From positions 1 to 24,248 of the forward strand of contig JAGLEB010000004.1 in assembly GCA_023145275.1 (NCBI GenBank): 24,248 bases of DNA, in the 5' to 3' direction. Position numbers and translations under genes: made by a program. The notes under the pieces were generated by a model. That model was given only the letters and a program-made list of their open reading frames with translations. It was not told the origin of the DNA and made no database searches. Source of the stretch: Flavobacteriales bacterium (lineage in GTDB: Bacteria > Bacteroidota > Bacteroidia > Flavobacteriales > JADGDT01). Below are positions 1-7,096 of this stretch, in pieces (the stretch's first letter is position 1; each line of letters opens with the position of its first letter).

Positions 1-561
1 TTGTAGAAATACAGCTTATTAGCGCTCTGCTAATGCAACGTACAATGGGTAAATATCTCTCAGAATTTAACCTGCCCTTTCAGAGCGTTTGCAAATGCAA
101 CACTATATTATGTCAAGGCGTTGCCATTGACCAATATTAAATTAAGACTTTCAGCCTTAACATCTCCTATCGATGATAATAATTATTAAAAAACGGTATG
201 TAGATAGCTACTGACCTCAAAAAACAATAAATGATTTTCAGTATAAGAGGATAGTGTAATACCAATTGCCTTATGAAATTACGAAGGTTTTATAAGTCAT
301 TCCATGTAGTGTTTTTATAATGTGGAGATGATTTATATGATGATGTTATAACGGTCCTAAAAATTTTTTCAGAGAAGAATAAGATTAAGTGTACTCAGTT
401 AACTATGGACTATTTATGTAACCTTTATTTTTAGTGCTATTTGCGAGATGCACTATGTTTTATATTGAGTTTAAATTTTTACAATTATTGGTTACTGTCT
501 CATATTTCAACATTGACAAATTGATTGAGTTTTATTAATGTGAGAAATTATGAAATAGTTT
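1..561. other. gene-free AT-rich stretch at the left edge
   Basis: I see no open reading frame of convincing length on either strand and no RNA gene. Weak structure only: CGCTCTG at 23-29 is inverted as CAGAGCG at 81-87, with partly similar sequence after each (CTAATGCAAC and CAAATGCAAC). A 9-bp stem with one G-T pair lies at 270-278/288-296. It could be a decayed gene or the control region of a gene left of the window. Confidence 0.6.
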
Positions 562-670
562 GGCTATGCGTAATGTGGGAGTTTGAAAATGAATAATTTT
601 CAATTTATCACTAAATTTATTTAGTGGCAAAAGTGGCAATATTGGTACATTGCCCACATTACGTATAGCC
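562..670. repeat. 109-bp inverted-repeat element with internal hairpins
   Basis: The ends GGCTATGCGTAATGTGGG (562-579) and CCCACATTACGTATAGCC (653-670) pair over 18 positions, 17 Watson-Crick and one G-T. The interior holds three further hairpins: GAAAAT/ATTTTC (585-590/596-601), CACTAAA/TTTAGTG (609-615/620-626) and GCAAT/ATTGC (636-640/649-653). The whole can be drawn as a four-way junction. It lies 17 bp behind the stop codon of the sulfatase on the minus strand. It could be a MITE-like mobile element, a processing or termination structure, or a structured RNA. There is no coding capacity. The G-T pair favours folding of a plus-strand transcript, since the minus strand has an A-C mismatch there. 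Confidence 0.7.
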
Positions 671-687
671 TTTATTTACAGTAGCAT

Positions 688-2205
688 CTAATGATTTCCT
701 GCATTCAATACTTTGTCAATTGATTCGTTAATATTTAGCGAAGCTGCTGGTTGACGTGGTGGAAATTCTTTAAATGTTTCTAAATGTTGTGTAAGAATCC
801 CAATAGCTGGTTGAATAACCCAAGATTTTTCCATTATTTGGTGAAAACCGGTCATATCGTCATATGTTTCAAAAGGGTCTTTACGTAAATTAAATAATTT
901 TGGCATAGTATGAAAAATCATATCATCAAAATATCTTTCTTTTGTTGCAAAATGCATTTTCCAAGGACCAACTCTTATAGCAGTTAAACTTGACTCATAG
1001 TAATAGAAAAAGTATTTTCTTGCAGAAACATCTGTTTTTCCAGTCCAATAATCAAGGTTGTTAAACCCATCAATATGAACTTTATATTTCATGCTTCCAA
1101 CTTTTTTTCCTTTTGCTAACTCTTCAGAAATATTTTCATTTCCGACAGCAGCCATTAATGTAGGAAGAATATCTTCATGTGAAGAAATACCATTTCTTGT
1201 AATCCCTTCCGGAATATGTCCAGGCCATCTGATAACAAAAGGAGATCTTAAACCGCCTTCATAAGTTGTCATTTTTTCACCTCTAAACATTGTTGTTCCA
1301 GCATGTGGCCATGTACTTTGCTCTGGACCATTGTCTGTAGTATAAATTACTATTGTATTTTCATCAATTCCTAACTCTTCCATATAGTCCAATATCTGAC
1401 CTACATGACCATCGTGTTCTATTAATCCATGACCAAATAAATCTCCATCAGTACTTATTTTGGTAGCAAGGTTTTTAGATTCCTCTTTCAAGTGCGTATA
1501 AACATGCATTCTACTTGATGCATGCCAAATAAAGAAAGGTTTGTCAGCATCCTTAGCTCTTTTCATAAAATCCTTTGTTTTTGCAACTAAAGTATCGTCA
1601 AAAGTTTTCATTCTTTCTATAGTTAATGGACCTGTATCCTTAACTCTTTGTCCACCTTTACCATCAGCAAAAGATTCAATTACGCCTCTTGCTCCATATT
1701 TTTTAATAAATTCCTCACTTGTAGGATAATCTGCTTGTTCTGGTTCCTCTGAAACATTTAAATGGTATAAATTCCCATAAAACTCATCAAAACCATGAAC
1801 TGTAGGGAGGTGTTCGTCTAAATCACCAAGGTGGTTTTTACCAAATTGCCCTGTCATATAGCCAAGAGGCTTTAATAGCTCAGCAATTGTTGGATCCTCT
1901 TTTTTAATACCTAATGGATTACCTGGCTGTCCTACTGTTGTAAGTCCCGTTCTAACAGGTTTTTGCCCTGTAATAAAGGCGGCTCTTCCCGCTGTGCAAC
2001 TTGGTTGAGAATAATGGTCTGTAAAAAGTGCTCCTTCTTTTGCTATTCTATCGATATTAGGAGTCGGATATTGCATACCCAAAGTATAGCAGCCCAAAGA
2101 GTTTGGAGCTACGTCATCAACAAATATTACGAGAATATTTGGTTTGTCTTGTGCTTGCAGAGCAATACTTAGGAATACTGCAAGGACCATTAAAAGTTTC
2201 TTCAT
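688..2205 (-). CDS. secreted family S1 (arylsulfatase-type) sulfatase
   Basis: A 505-aa formylglycine sulfatase that hydrolyses a sulfate ester, probably on a sulfated polysaccharide or glycan. Residues 1-19 are a signal peptide ending LQAQ, so it acts in the periplasm or at the cell surface. Metal-binding Asp pair D30-D31 sits in FVDDVAPNSLG. The active-site motif is C70-T-A-G-R74, the C-x-A-x-R variant, where Cys70 would become formylglycine. GKNHLG at 122-127 and TTDNG with D291-N292 complete the usual metal and sulfate ligands. Length is normal for the family. There is no SusC/SusD pair or glycoside hydrolase beside it, so the substrate cannot be inferred. The start is the ATG directly before the KK-rich signal peptide. 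The specific subfamily is not assigned. Confidence 0.93.
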   Translation of the reverse strand: MKKLLMVLAVFLSIALQAQDKPNILVIFVDDVAPNSLGCYTLGMQYPTPNIDRIAKEGALFTDHYSQPSCTAGRAAFITGQKPVRTGLTTVGQPGNPLGIKKEDPTIAELLKPLGYMTGQFGKNHLGDLDEHLPTVHGFDEFYGNLYHLNVSEEPEQADYPTSEEFIKKYGARGVIESFADGKGGQRVKDTGPLTIERMKTFDDTLVAKTKDFMKRAKDADKPFFIWHASSRMHVYTHLKEESKNLATKISTDGDLFGHGLIEHDGHVGQILDYMEELGIDENTIVIYTTDNGPEQSTWPHAGTTMFRGEKMTTYEGGLRSPFVIRWPGHIPEGITRNGISSHEDILPTLMAAVGNENISEELAKGKKVGSMKYKVHIDGFNNLDYWTGKTDVSARKYFFYYYESSLTAIRVGPWKMHFATKERYFDDMIFHTMPKLFNLRKDPFETYDDMTGFHQIMEKSWVIQPAIGILTQHLETFKEFPPRQPAASLNINESIDKVLNAGNH

Positions 2206-2304
2206 AATGTAAGATTTATATTAATTATTTATTCGTGTTACTCTTTATTTGTATTACTGCCAACTAGTGTATATAAATGATCGTGTTTTTGTAGTCCACC
2301 GTAA

Positions 2305-2808
2305 TTATTGAAGTTCAATTAAAATTTCATTCTTATCTACAGTTTTTCCATTTTTCGTGAGTACTTTTTTTATTTTTCCAGAAAATGACGATTTAATAAT
2401 ATTCTCCATTTTCATAGCCTCTAGGATTATTAGGGGTTGTCCCTCTGCTATTTCATCATCTTCGCTTACGAGAACATTTAAAACAAGTCCTGGCATTGGA
2501 GCGTATATTTGTGTAGATTTTTCTCCATTTACAGTTCCATAGCCTAATTCATCAATTAACTTATCGAATTTATCCTTTAATAAAATTTCGAAAAATGCTC
2601 CATTAATTAATATCTCTAGTTTTTTTAGTTCAAAATCTACATTTATAACATCTAGGTCATATTCAATGCCGTCTTTTTCGAGTGTATAATTATTAGCGTC
2701 TGATGACTTAATGGTGAAATTAAAATTCTCTGCATCAATTTTCCCTTCTAAATTAGAGTTTTTATCTGTGGAAATCTGATAGGAGTTATTTAAAGTATTC
2801 ACCTCCAT
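2305..2808 (-). CDS. biotin carboxyl carrier protein, stand-alone
   Basis: A 167-aa biotinyl-domain protein that would carry CO2 for a biotin-dependent carboxylase (acyl-CoA or pyruvate/oxaloacetate type). The C-terminal third, about residues 98-167, is a typical biotinyl domain: APMPG at 103-107 and EAMKMEN with Lys133 as the biotinylation site. The N-terminal half, about 1-95, is a beta-rich region like the part that precedes the biotinyl domain in fused acyl-CoA carboxylase alpha subunits. No biotin carboxylase or carboxyltransferase gene flanks it in the window: the sulfatase lies downstream and a divergent beta-barrel gene upstream. The partner must be encoded elsewhere, or to one side of a rearrangement. 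It is probably not cotranscribed with the sulfatase, as 99 bp separate them. Confidence 0.9.
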   Translation of the reverse strand: MEVNTLNNSYQISTDKNSNLEGKIDAENFNFTIKSSDANNYTLEKDGIEYDLDVINVDFELKKLEILINGAFFEILLKDKFDKLIDELGYGTVNGEKSTQIYAPMPGLVLNVLVSEDDEIAEGQPLIILEAMKMENIIKSSFSGKIKKVLTKNGKTVDKNEILIELQ

Positions 2809-2840
2809 CTTTGCTTTTTTTTTTATATTTAAATTTTACT

Positions 2841-2848
2841 TATCTTTG
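2841..2848 (+). promoter_or_regulatory. putative -7 element of the 2905-3504 gene
   Basis: TATCTTTG matches the Bacteroidota -7 consensus TAnnTTTG and lies 56 bp before the ATG. At the expected -33 position (2819-2822) there is only TTTT instead of TTTG. Inferred from consensus only. Confidence 0.45.
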
Positions 2849-2904
2849 AAACAGTACATTAAGTACTAAAGTCTTATAAATCTAATAAATTAAAATCGAA
2901 TAAT

Positions 2905-3504
2905 ATGAAAAAAGGAATACTTTTATTTATTGCTATTTTTACTTTTGCTTCTCTTCATGCGCAAAAGGATAATAAAATTGGTATAAAGGCTGGATTTAAC
3001 TATAATGCGGCTAATTATGATCTTGCCCATGAAGCTTGGGATAATTTAAAGGATGTCAGCTCTAATAATGGATGGCATTTGGGGATTAACTATAGAGGAT
3101 ATCTAGGTGATATTTTTTACTGGCAGCCTGAACTTATGTATTCTCAAACGGCATTTACTATTATTAACGCTGGAAAAGAATCTAAATTCCATGAAAGTAT
3201 GATTGATCTGAATTTAATTGTTGGGGTTGAGCTGCTTGATTTTTTAAGGTTTTATGCTGGTCCTACGGGAAGTTTTAATCTTGGGACAAGTCAAAGTTCT
3301 AATGATATTGAAACGTCATTTAATAGCTTTAGAGCAGGATACCAAATTGGGGCAGGTGTTGATATATTATCTATGATAACTTTTGACTTGGGTTATAAGG
3401 GTAGTTTTTCTAGTGATAATGGAAATGTAAGTATAGCAGGTGTTGAAGTGCCACTAACTCAAAATGTGTCTCAAATGATTATTAGTGTTGGGTTTATGTT
3501 CTAA
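2905..3504 (+). CDS. outer-membrane beta-barrel protein (PorT-like family)
   Basis: A 199-aa exported protein with a signal peptide ending LHAQ (residues 1-19). The mature part alternates short amphipathic beta strands with Gly/Asn/Asp turns and begins KIGIKAGFNYNAANY, as in the PorT/outer-membrane-protein-beta-barrel families of Bacteroidota. It ends in a strand with terminal Phe (VGFMF), as expected for insertion by the BAM machinery. No catalytic motif is visible, so a structural or small-molecule-channel role is only a guess. It is a single-gene unit: divergent from the biotin carrier gene and closed by the hairpin at 3539-3580. Confidence 0.8.
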   Translation: MKKGILLFIAIFTFASLHAQKDNKIGIKAGFNYNAANYDLAHEAWDNLKDVSSNNGWHLGINYRGYLGDIFYWQPELMYSQTAFTIINAGKESKFHESMIDLNLIVGVELLDFLRFYAGPTGSFNLGTSQSSNDIETSFNSFRAGYQIGAGVDILSMITFDLGYKGSFSSDNGNVSIAGVEVPLTQNVSQMIISVGFMF

Positions 3505-3538
3505 GGAAATTCTGTCATTGATATTAAGTAAAATAAAA

Positions 3539-3580
3539 AAGGGCTGTTTCGCGAGTTTAAAAACTTTAGAAACAGCCCTT
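3539..3580. terminator. bidirectional intrinsic terminator
   Basis: AAGGGCTGTTTC (3539-3550) pairs perfectly with GAAACAGCCCTT (3569-3580). A-rich sequence lies before it and TTCTTTC behind it. It sits between two convergent genes ending at 3504 (+) and 3605 (-), so it can serve both. Confidence 0.85.
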
Positions 3581-3604
3581 CTTTCATGCAATATTTAGTC
3601 GATG

Positions 3605-4048
3605 TTATATTGCAGCCGTAACTCCAATTTTTGTACCAAAGCTAGTTCCTCCAGCGAATTCAAGGTTAAGAGCCCATTTGTCGCTCCAATGCCATCTTCC
3701 ACCTATTTGTAGCCCAAAATCAAATTCATTATCCTTGTTAGAGTCATTAAAGAAAAGGTTGTATCCAACATTTGCACCACCGTAAACATCCCAAATAGTT
3801 GGTAGGTCAATTAAATTGTCGAAATAGTAATCTCCCCTAGCTCCAAGTGTGATCCAATTAAAACCTAAATCTAATTGTACCATTGGTGCTACTGATATAT
3901 CTTCATGTACAGGAAAATCATAGCTAGCATAAATTGGGAAGTCCCCGCCACTATTTAAGCCAAAGCCCATGTTTAATTGAGGAGTAGCTTGTGCGAAAAG
4001 TCCATTTGATGCAAAAGCAATAAGAGCAAATAATAATAATTTTTTCAT
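3605..4048 (-). CDS. small outer-membrane beta-barrel protein, paralogue 1
   Basis: A 147-aa exported protein with a signal peptide ending GLFAQ (residues 1-20). The mature part is a string of short beta strands rich in Gly, Trp, Tyr and Phe, consistent with a small barrel of perhaps eight strands. Conserved blocks shared with its neighbour at 4176-4592 are FPVHEDISVAP, the stretch GDYYFDNLIDLP followed by WDVYGGANVG, and LQIGGRWHWSDKW. No specific function is recognised. Each copy has its own terminator and promoter, so the pair can be expressed independently. Confidence 0.8.
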   Translation of the reverse strand: MKKLLLFALIAFASNGLFAQATPQLNMGFGLNSGGDFPIYASYDFPVHEDISVAPMVQLDLGFNWITLGARGDYYFDNLIDLPTIWDVYGGANVGYNLFFNDSNKDNEFDFGLQIGGRWHWSDKWALNLEFAGGTSFGTKIGVTAAI

Positions 4049-4073
4049 AGTTGTGTGAATTTGAATTTATATG

Positions 4074-4103
4074 CGAAAATACATTTTTATTTCACTTTTC
4101 ACA
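4074..4103 (-). promoter_or_regulatory. near-consensus promoter of the 3605-4048 gene
   Basis: Read on the minus strand, TATTTTCG (4081-4074) differs at one position from TAnnTTTG. TGTG at 4103-4100 stands in for the -33 TTTG with an 18-bp spacer. Consensus match only. Confidence 0.4.
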
Positions 4104-4124
4104 ATTTGATTATGGGTACAAAAA

Positions 4125-4160
4125 AATGGAGACCCATTGTATGGATCTCCATTCTATATT
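4125..4160 (-). terminator. intrinsic terminator of the 4176-4592 gene
   Basis: AATGGAGACCCA (4125-4136) and TGGATCTCCATT (4142-4153) form a 12-position stem with one mismatch and a 5-nt loop. On the minus strand the stem is followed by a run of eight T residues, the classic intrinsic terminator form. Confidence 0.85.
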
Positions 4161-4175
4161 TTAATGTATTTTTTA

Positions 4176-4592
4176 TTACAGCTTCATTGTAAGACCTAAT
4201 CCTGCTTGACCTCCTAGTTTACCACCGCCAAATTCAAGATATACACCCCACTTCTCGCTCCAAAACCAACGACCACCAACTTGCAATCCTAAGTTTAATT
4301 CACTAGTATTACCATCACTCAGTGCGATACCGAAACCAACATTAGCACCACCATAAACATCCCAAGGACTTGGAAGGTCAAGTAAACGATCGAAATAGTA
4401 GTTTCCTTTAACTCCTAGAGTTAGATGATTGAAGTCCCAATTAGTATATGCAGTAGGAGCAATTGTGATATCTTGGTGAACAGGAATCTCCCAACTTGCA
4501 CCAACTATACCAAAACTAATCTGTTTTTGAGCCTGAGCAAATAATCCGTTTGCAGCAAAAAATAACACTGCGATAAAAGTAATTTTCTTCAT
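4176..4592 (-). CDS. small outer-membrane beta-barrel protein, paralogue 2
   Basis: A 138-aa exported protein starting MKKITFIAVLFF with a signal peptide ending GLFAQ. The frame stays open to 4634, but that upstream start would fall inside the promoter (-7 at 4632-4639) and would put 14 residues before a complete signal peptide, so 4592 is chosen. The mature barrel shares IPVHQDITIAP, GNYYFDRLLDLP, WDVYGGANVG and GLQVGGRWFWSEKWGVYLEF with the neighbour at 3605-4048. This is a tandem duplication with diverged strands. Function unknown. Confidence 0.82.
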   Translation of the reverse strand: MKKITFIAVLFFAANGLFAQAQKQISFGIVGASWEIPVHQDITIAPTAYTNWDFNHLTLGVKGNYYFDRLLDLPSPWDVYGGANVGFGIALSDGNTSELNLGLQVGGRWFWSEKWGVYLEFGGGKLGGQAGLGLTMKL

Positions 4593-4631
4593 AAAGATTT
4601 TTTTTATTATAATTGTAAGATTAATTATAAC

Positions 4632-4661
4632 CAAAAGTAAGAAAATTAATGAAATTACAAA
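4632..4661 (-). promoter_or_regulatory. Bacteroidota-type promoter of the 4176-4592 gene
   Basis: On the minus strand TTTG (4661-4658), an 18-bp spacer and TACTTTTG (4639-4632) match the TTTG / TAnnTTTG consensus. It lies 39 bp before the chosen ATG and just behind the HNH gene stop codon. The same spacing occurs at the arsR promoter. Confidence 0.65.
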
Positions 4662-4667
4662 GTGTTT

Positions 4668-5222
4668 CTAGTCTATTTTTACATGCCCCCAGTTCTCTCC
4701 GCTTCTTATTCTATTGAGTTGTGTGTGCGTTATTCCAAACTGTTTGGCGATTACTTTCAGTCGTGTGTTTGGGTTTCTCTTCAAAAACTTTTTAAGTCTT
4801 ATTACCTCTGTCTCATTTAGTTTGGCATTTCTAATTATTCCCTTTCTGTTTATTTTTGCATAGGCTGGGTTTAATCTTTGGTGAGCTTCCATTTCGCTTT
4901 TTGATGCCCATGATAAATTGCTGTATTTATTATTTGTCTTGTCGAAATCTAAATGAATTACAAATTTTTGATCTTCTCTTTTTTCAGGGAGAAAATGGCG
5001 TGCTACAAGTTTGTGGATGTACTTAGATGTTTTCTTCATCTTATAAGTAATTCTCAACAAATCGTATCCGGCGATTACCGTTGGATTCATTAATTTACCA
5101 TCCGTTGTATTGCTCGTATAACTTATTACACGACCGTAGTTTGAAATTTTATATCTATCACTGAAATTTTCACCGTCAATTTCTAGTTGTTTCCACTCTT
5201 CGTCTCGAAAACTCGCAATCAT
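4668..5222 (-). CDS. free-standing NUMOD4 / HNH endonuclease
   Basis: A 184-aa protein of the homing-endonuclease type. Residues 8-35 (EEWKQLEIDGENF to YKISNYGRVIS) are a NUMOD4 DNA-binding motif. Residues about 68-110 are the HNH part: IHKLVARHFLP, then VIHLDFDKTNNKYSNLSW with the His and the two Asn positions of the family. The C-terminal 45 residues hold a helix-turn-helix (VIAKQFGITHTQLNRIRSG). Such proteins cut DNA and often spread as selfish genes in or beside introns and phages. No intron, intein or phage gene is visible around it. It is a single gene with a structured gap upstream. A role as a DNA-binding regulator instead of an active nuclease is possible. Confidence 0.85.
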   Translation of the reverse strand: MIASFRDEEWKQLEIDGENFSDRYKISNYGRVISYTSNTTDGKLMNPTVIAGYDLLRITYKMKKTSKYIHKLVARHFLPEKREDQKFVIHLDFDKTNNKYSNLSWASKSEMEAHQRLNPAYAKINRKGIIRNAKLNETEVIRLKKFLKRNPNTRLKVIAKQFGITHTQLNRIRSGENWGHVKID

Positions 5223-5497
5223 AATCCCAAGTTTTATATATTAATAACCAATTACTACTTCTAATAAAATCGTACAATCTTACAGAAGTCTCTAACAGTA
5301 AAAGTAAGAAAAATATTACTCAAAAAGAAGTAATAACTTGTCTAATGTATTCGTCCTTAATATATTTACTTTATTTTATGATTTGTGAACATCCTTTTTC
5401 TGACAAAATGATCAAAAGCTGATCTATTTTTGTTGAAGTATATTTTGATGTTTAGAAAGTAGTGTCGTAATTAGTTTCATCGCCATTTCGATCGAAG

Positions 5498-5517
5498 TGC
5501 CTGCCTTCAGGTGGCAG
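5498..5517. repeat. REP-like CCTGCC hairpin, copy 1
   Basis: TGCCTGCCTTCAGGTGGCA can fold as CTGCC/GGCAG or CCTG/CAGG. It shares the CCTGCC core with the loop of the terminator at 5682-5728 and with the hairpin at 24161-24181, so it is likely a dispersed extragenic repeat. Confidence 0.45.
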
Positions 5518-5681
5518 TGATAACTCTAAAAGTCTCGATTTTTAACAACGAGATATTTAGACTATACTTATCGTTAGATAGGTTCACTGCGTTTTGCTTA
5601 ATGATGTATTTTCTATTATGACACAGCCTGCAAGGTGATGGTAGTGTAGCATTCGCTCACGAAACTTTTTATTAAGAAGAT

Positions 5682-5728
5682 AAAACCTTTATCATTGCCT
5701 GGGTTTGGCAGGCAGAGATAAAGGTTTT
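5682..5728 (-). terminator. terminator of the efflux pair, with a REP-like hairpin in its loop
   Basis: AAAACCTTTATC (5682-5693) pairs perfectly with GATAAAGGTTTT (5717-5728). The loop holds a second stem TGCCT/AGGCA (5696-5700/5710-5714). It lies 40 bp behind the stop codon of the membrane-fusion protein, which ends that operon on the minus strand. T-rich sequence follows on both strands. Confidence 0.7.
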
Positions 5729-5768
5729 TATAGAGTATTTTGATGTTTTCTTAATTCCCTATTCAGGG

Positions 5769-7085
5769 CTAATCCTCGTCGTTAGAGTCTTCGTCTTCTT
5801 GCTTTACCTTCATGCCTTGTTTTAGAGTTCTTGACACAAGAGTATAAGGTCCTGTAATAATAATGTCTCCTTCTTTTAATCCCTTTGTTATCTCAATCTT
5901 TTCGTCATTTTGGATTCCAGTTTCAACCACTCTAATTTTGGCATTGCCCTCGTTATCGATAATAAAAACACACTCGAAGAGTTCCTTTTTGTTCTTCGTT
6001 GTTTTCATATCGTCATCATCTTTTTTTGTAGACTTTTTTCTTTCTTTTCTTTTGTCAGATATACTTAGAGAGTCGCTTCTTGTTGTTACTGCACTTATGT
6101 CAACCCCTATAATACCATCTTTATTCTTTGTGTTTATATCTACTGTTGCTGTCATACCAGGTCTAAAAGGAGAATATTTTAAACCCATTTCTTTTGATAT
6201 TGCCTCGTAAGATTCTTTAAGGATTTTAACCTTTACCTTGAAATTAGTAACCTGGTCAGCACTTGTCCCAGCAGTTTCTGCCGAATTTGCTATTTCTGTT
6301 ACTATCCCTTTAAATTTTTTATTTAGAAAGGCGTCAACCTCAATATCAGTCTCATCGCCAATCTTAACTTTTATAATGTCGTTTTCATTAACATCTACCT
6401 CAGCTTCCATCTCAAAAAGGTTTGCTACCCTTAAGAGTTCAGTCCCTGCCATTTGAGCCGTCCCAACTACTCTTTCTCCCAATTCAACATTTAATTTAGA
6501 TATTGTTCCATCCATTGGCGAATATATATTTGTTCGGGCTAGATTGTCCTTAGCCTCTCGCAAAGTTGCCTTAGAGCTTGAAACTTGGTATTGAGCTGAT
6601 TCTACCTGAAGCTTCGCAACGGAGTAGTTTGCTTTCATCTTATCCCAATCAGATTGAGCTATAGTGTTATTATTGAATAGTTGCTTATTCCTTTTATAGT
6701 CTTGCTCCGACTCCAATAACCTAGCCTTAGCCTGTAGCAGGGACGAGTTTGAAGATTGTAGAGCTGCTTGAGCTCTATTTACGCTAGATTCGTATATGTC
6801 TGGGTTTATAGAAACTAAAAGCTGTCCTTTTTTTACATCTTGCCCTTCCTTAATAGTTAGTTTAATAATTTCGCCAGAAACTTCTGGTGCAATTTTTACT
6901 TCAACCTCAGGTTTAATTTTACCGGATGACGATACGCTCTCGGTTATGTTTACCAGCTCTACCTTTGCTGTTGTTACCTCTTTTGCATTGTTGTCTTCTC
7001 CAAGCCAACCCTTCTTCTTAGCAACTATTAACACAATCATTAATACAACAGCTGCACTGATAATATAAATATATTTTTTATTCAT
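5769..7085 (-). CDS. periplasmic adaptor (membrane-fusion) protein, MacA/HlyD type
   Basis: A 438-aa adaptor that would link an inner-membrane transporter to a TolC-like channel. Residues 5-22 are one N-terminal membrane segment. Lipoyl/barrel-sandwich halves lie at about 58-95 and 186-208, separated by a long coiled coil (about 97-185, rich in Ala, Gln, Lys, Ser). Beta-barrel and membrane-proximal domains follow to the acidic C-terminus. Residues 337-368 form a very charged Lys/Asp insertion in the C-terminal part. It starts 11 bp after the TolC-family gene and is clearly cotranscribed. No ABC, RND or MFS pump gene follows, since a terminator comes 40 bp after the stop. A MacA-like role with an ABC transporter encoded elsewhere is the best guess. 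Confidence 0.88.
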   Translation of the reverse strand: MNKKYIYIISAAVVLMIVLIVAKKKGWLGEDNNAKEVTTAKVELVNITESVSSSGKIKPEVEVKIAPEVSGEIIKLTIKEGQDVKKGQLLVSINPDIYESSVNRAQAALQSSNSSLLQAKARLLESEQDYKRNKQLFNNNTIAQSDWDKMKANYSVAKLQVESAQYQVSSSKATLREAKDNLARTNIYSPMDGTISKLNVELGERVVGTAQMAGTELLRVANLFEMEAEVDVNENDIIKVKIGDETDIEVDAFLNKKFKGIVTEIANSAETAGTSADQVTNFKVKVKILKESYEAISKEMGLKYSPFRPGMTATVDINTKNKDGIIGVDISAVTTRSDSLSISDKRKERKKSTKKDDDDMKTTKNKKELFECVFIIDNEGNAKIRVVETGIQNDEKIEITKGLKEGDIIITGPYTLVSRTLKQGMKVKQEDEDSNDED

Positions 7086-7096
7086 TTCAATGGGGA

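Larger units (their letters stand above)
5223..5768. other. structured intergenic gap, no gene
   Basis: No convincing reading frame. It contains a perfect 10-bp palindrome TTCGATCGAA (5487-5496), a CTGCC/GGCAG hairpin (5501-5505/5513-5517), a nested stem AGTCT...TCTCG/CGAGA...AGACT (5531-5563), and the terminator at 5682-5728. A 13-bp direct repeat TATTTTGATGTTT lies at 5441-5453 and 5736-5748, bracketing the structured part. Confidence 0.55.

Noticed and set aside
562..670. Integron attC site
   Set aside because: The long stem suggested it, but the ends lack the GTTRRRY and RYYYAAC core sites, and there is no cassette array or integrase in the window.
4593..4634. Fourteen-residue extension of the second small barrel protein
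   Set aside because: It would overlap the predicted -7 element and precede a complete signal peptide.
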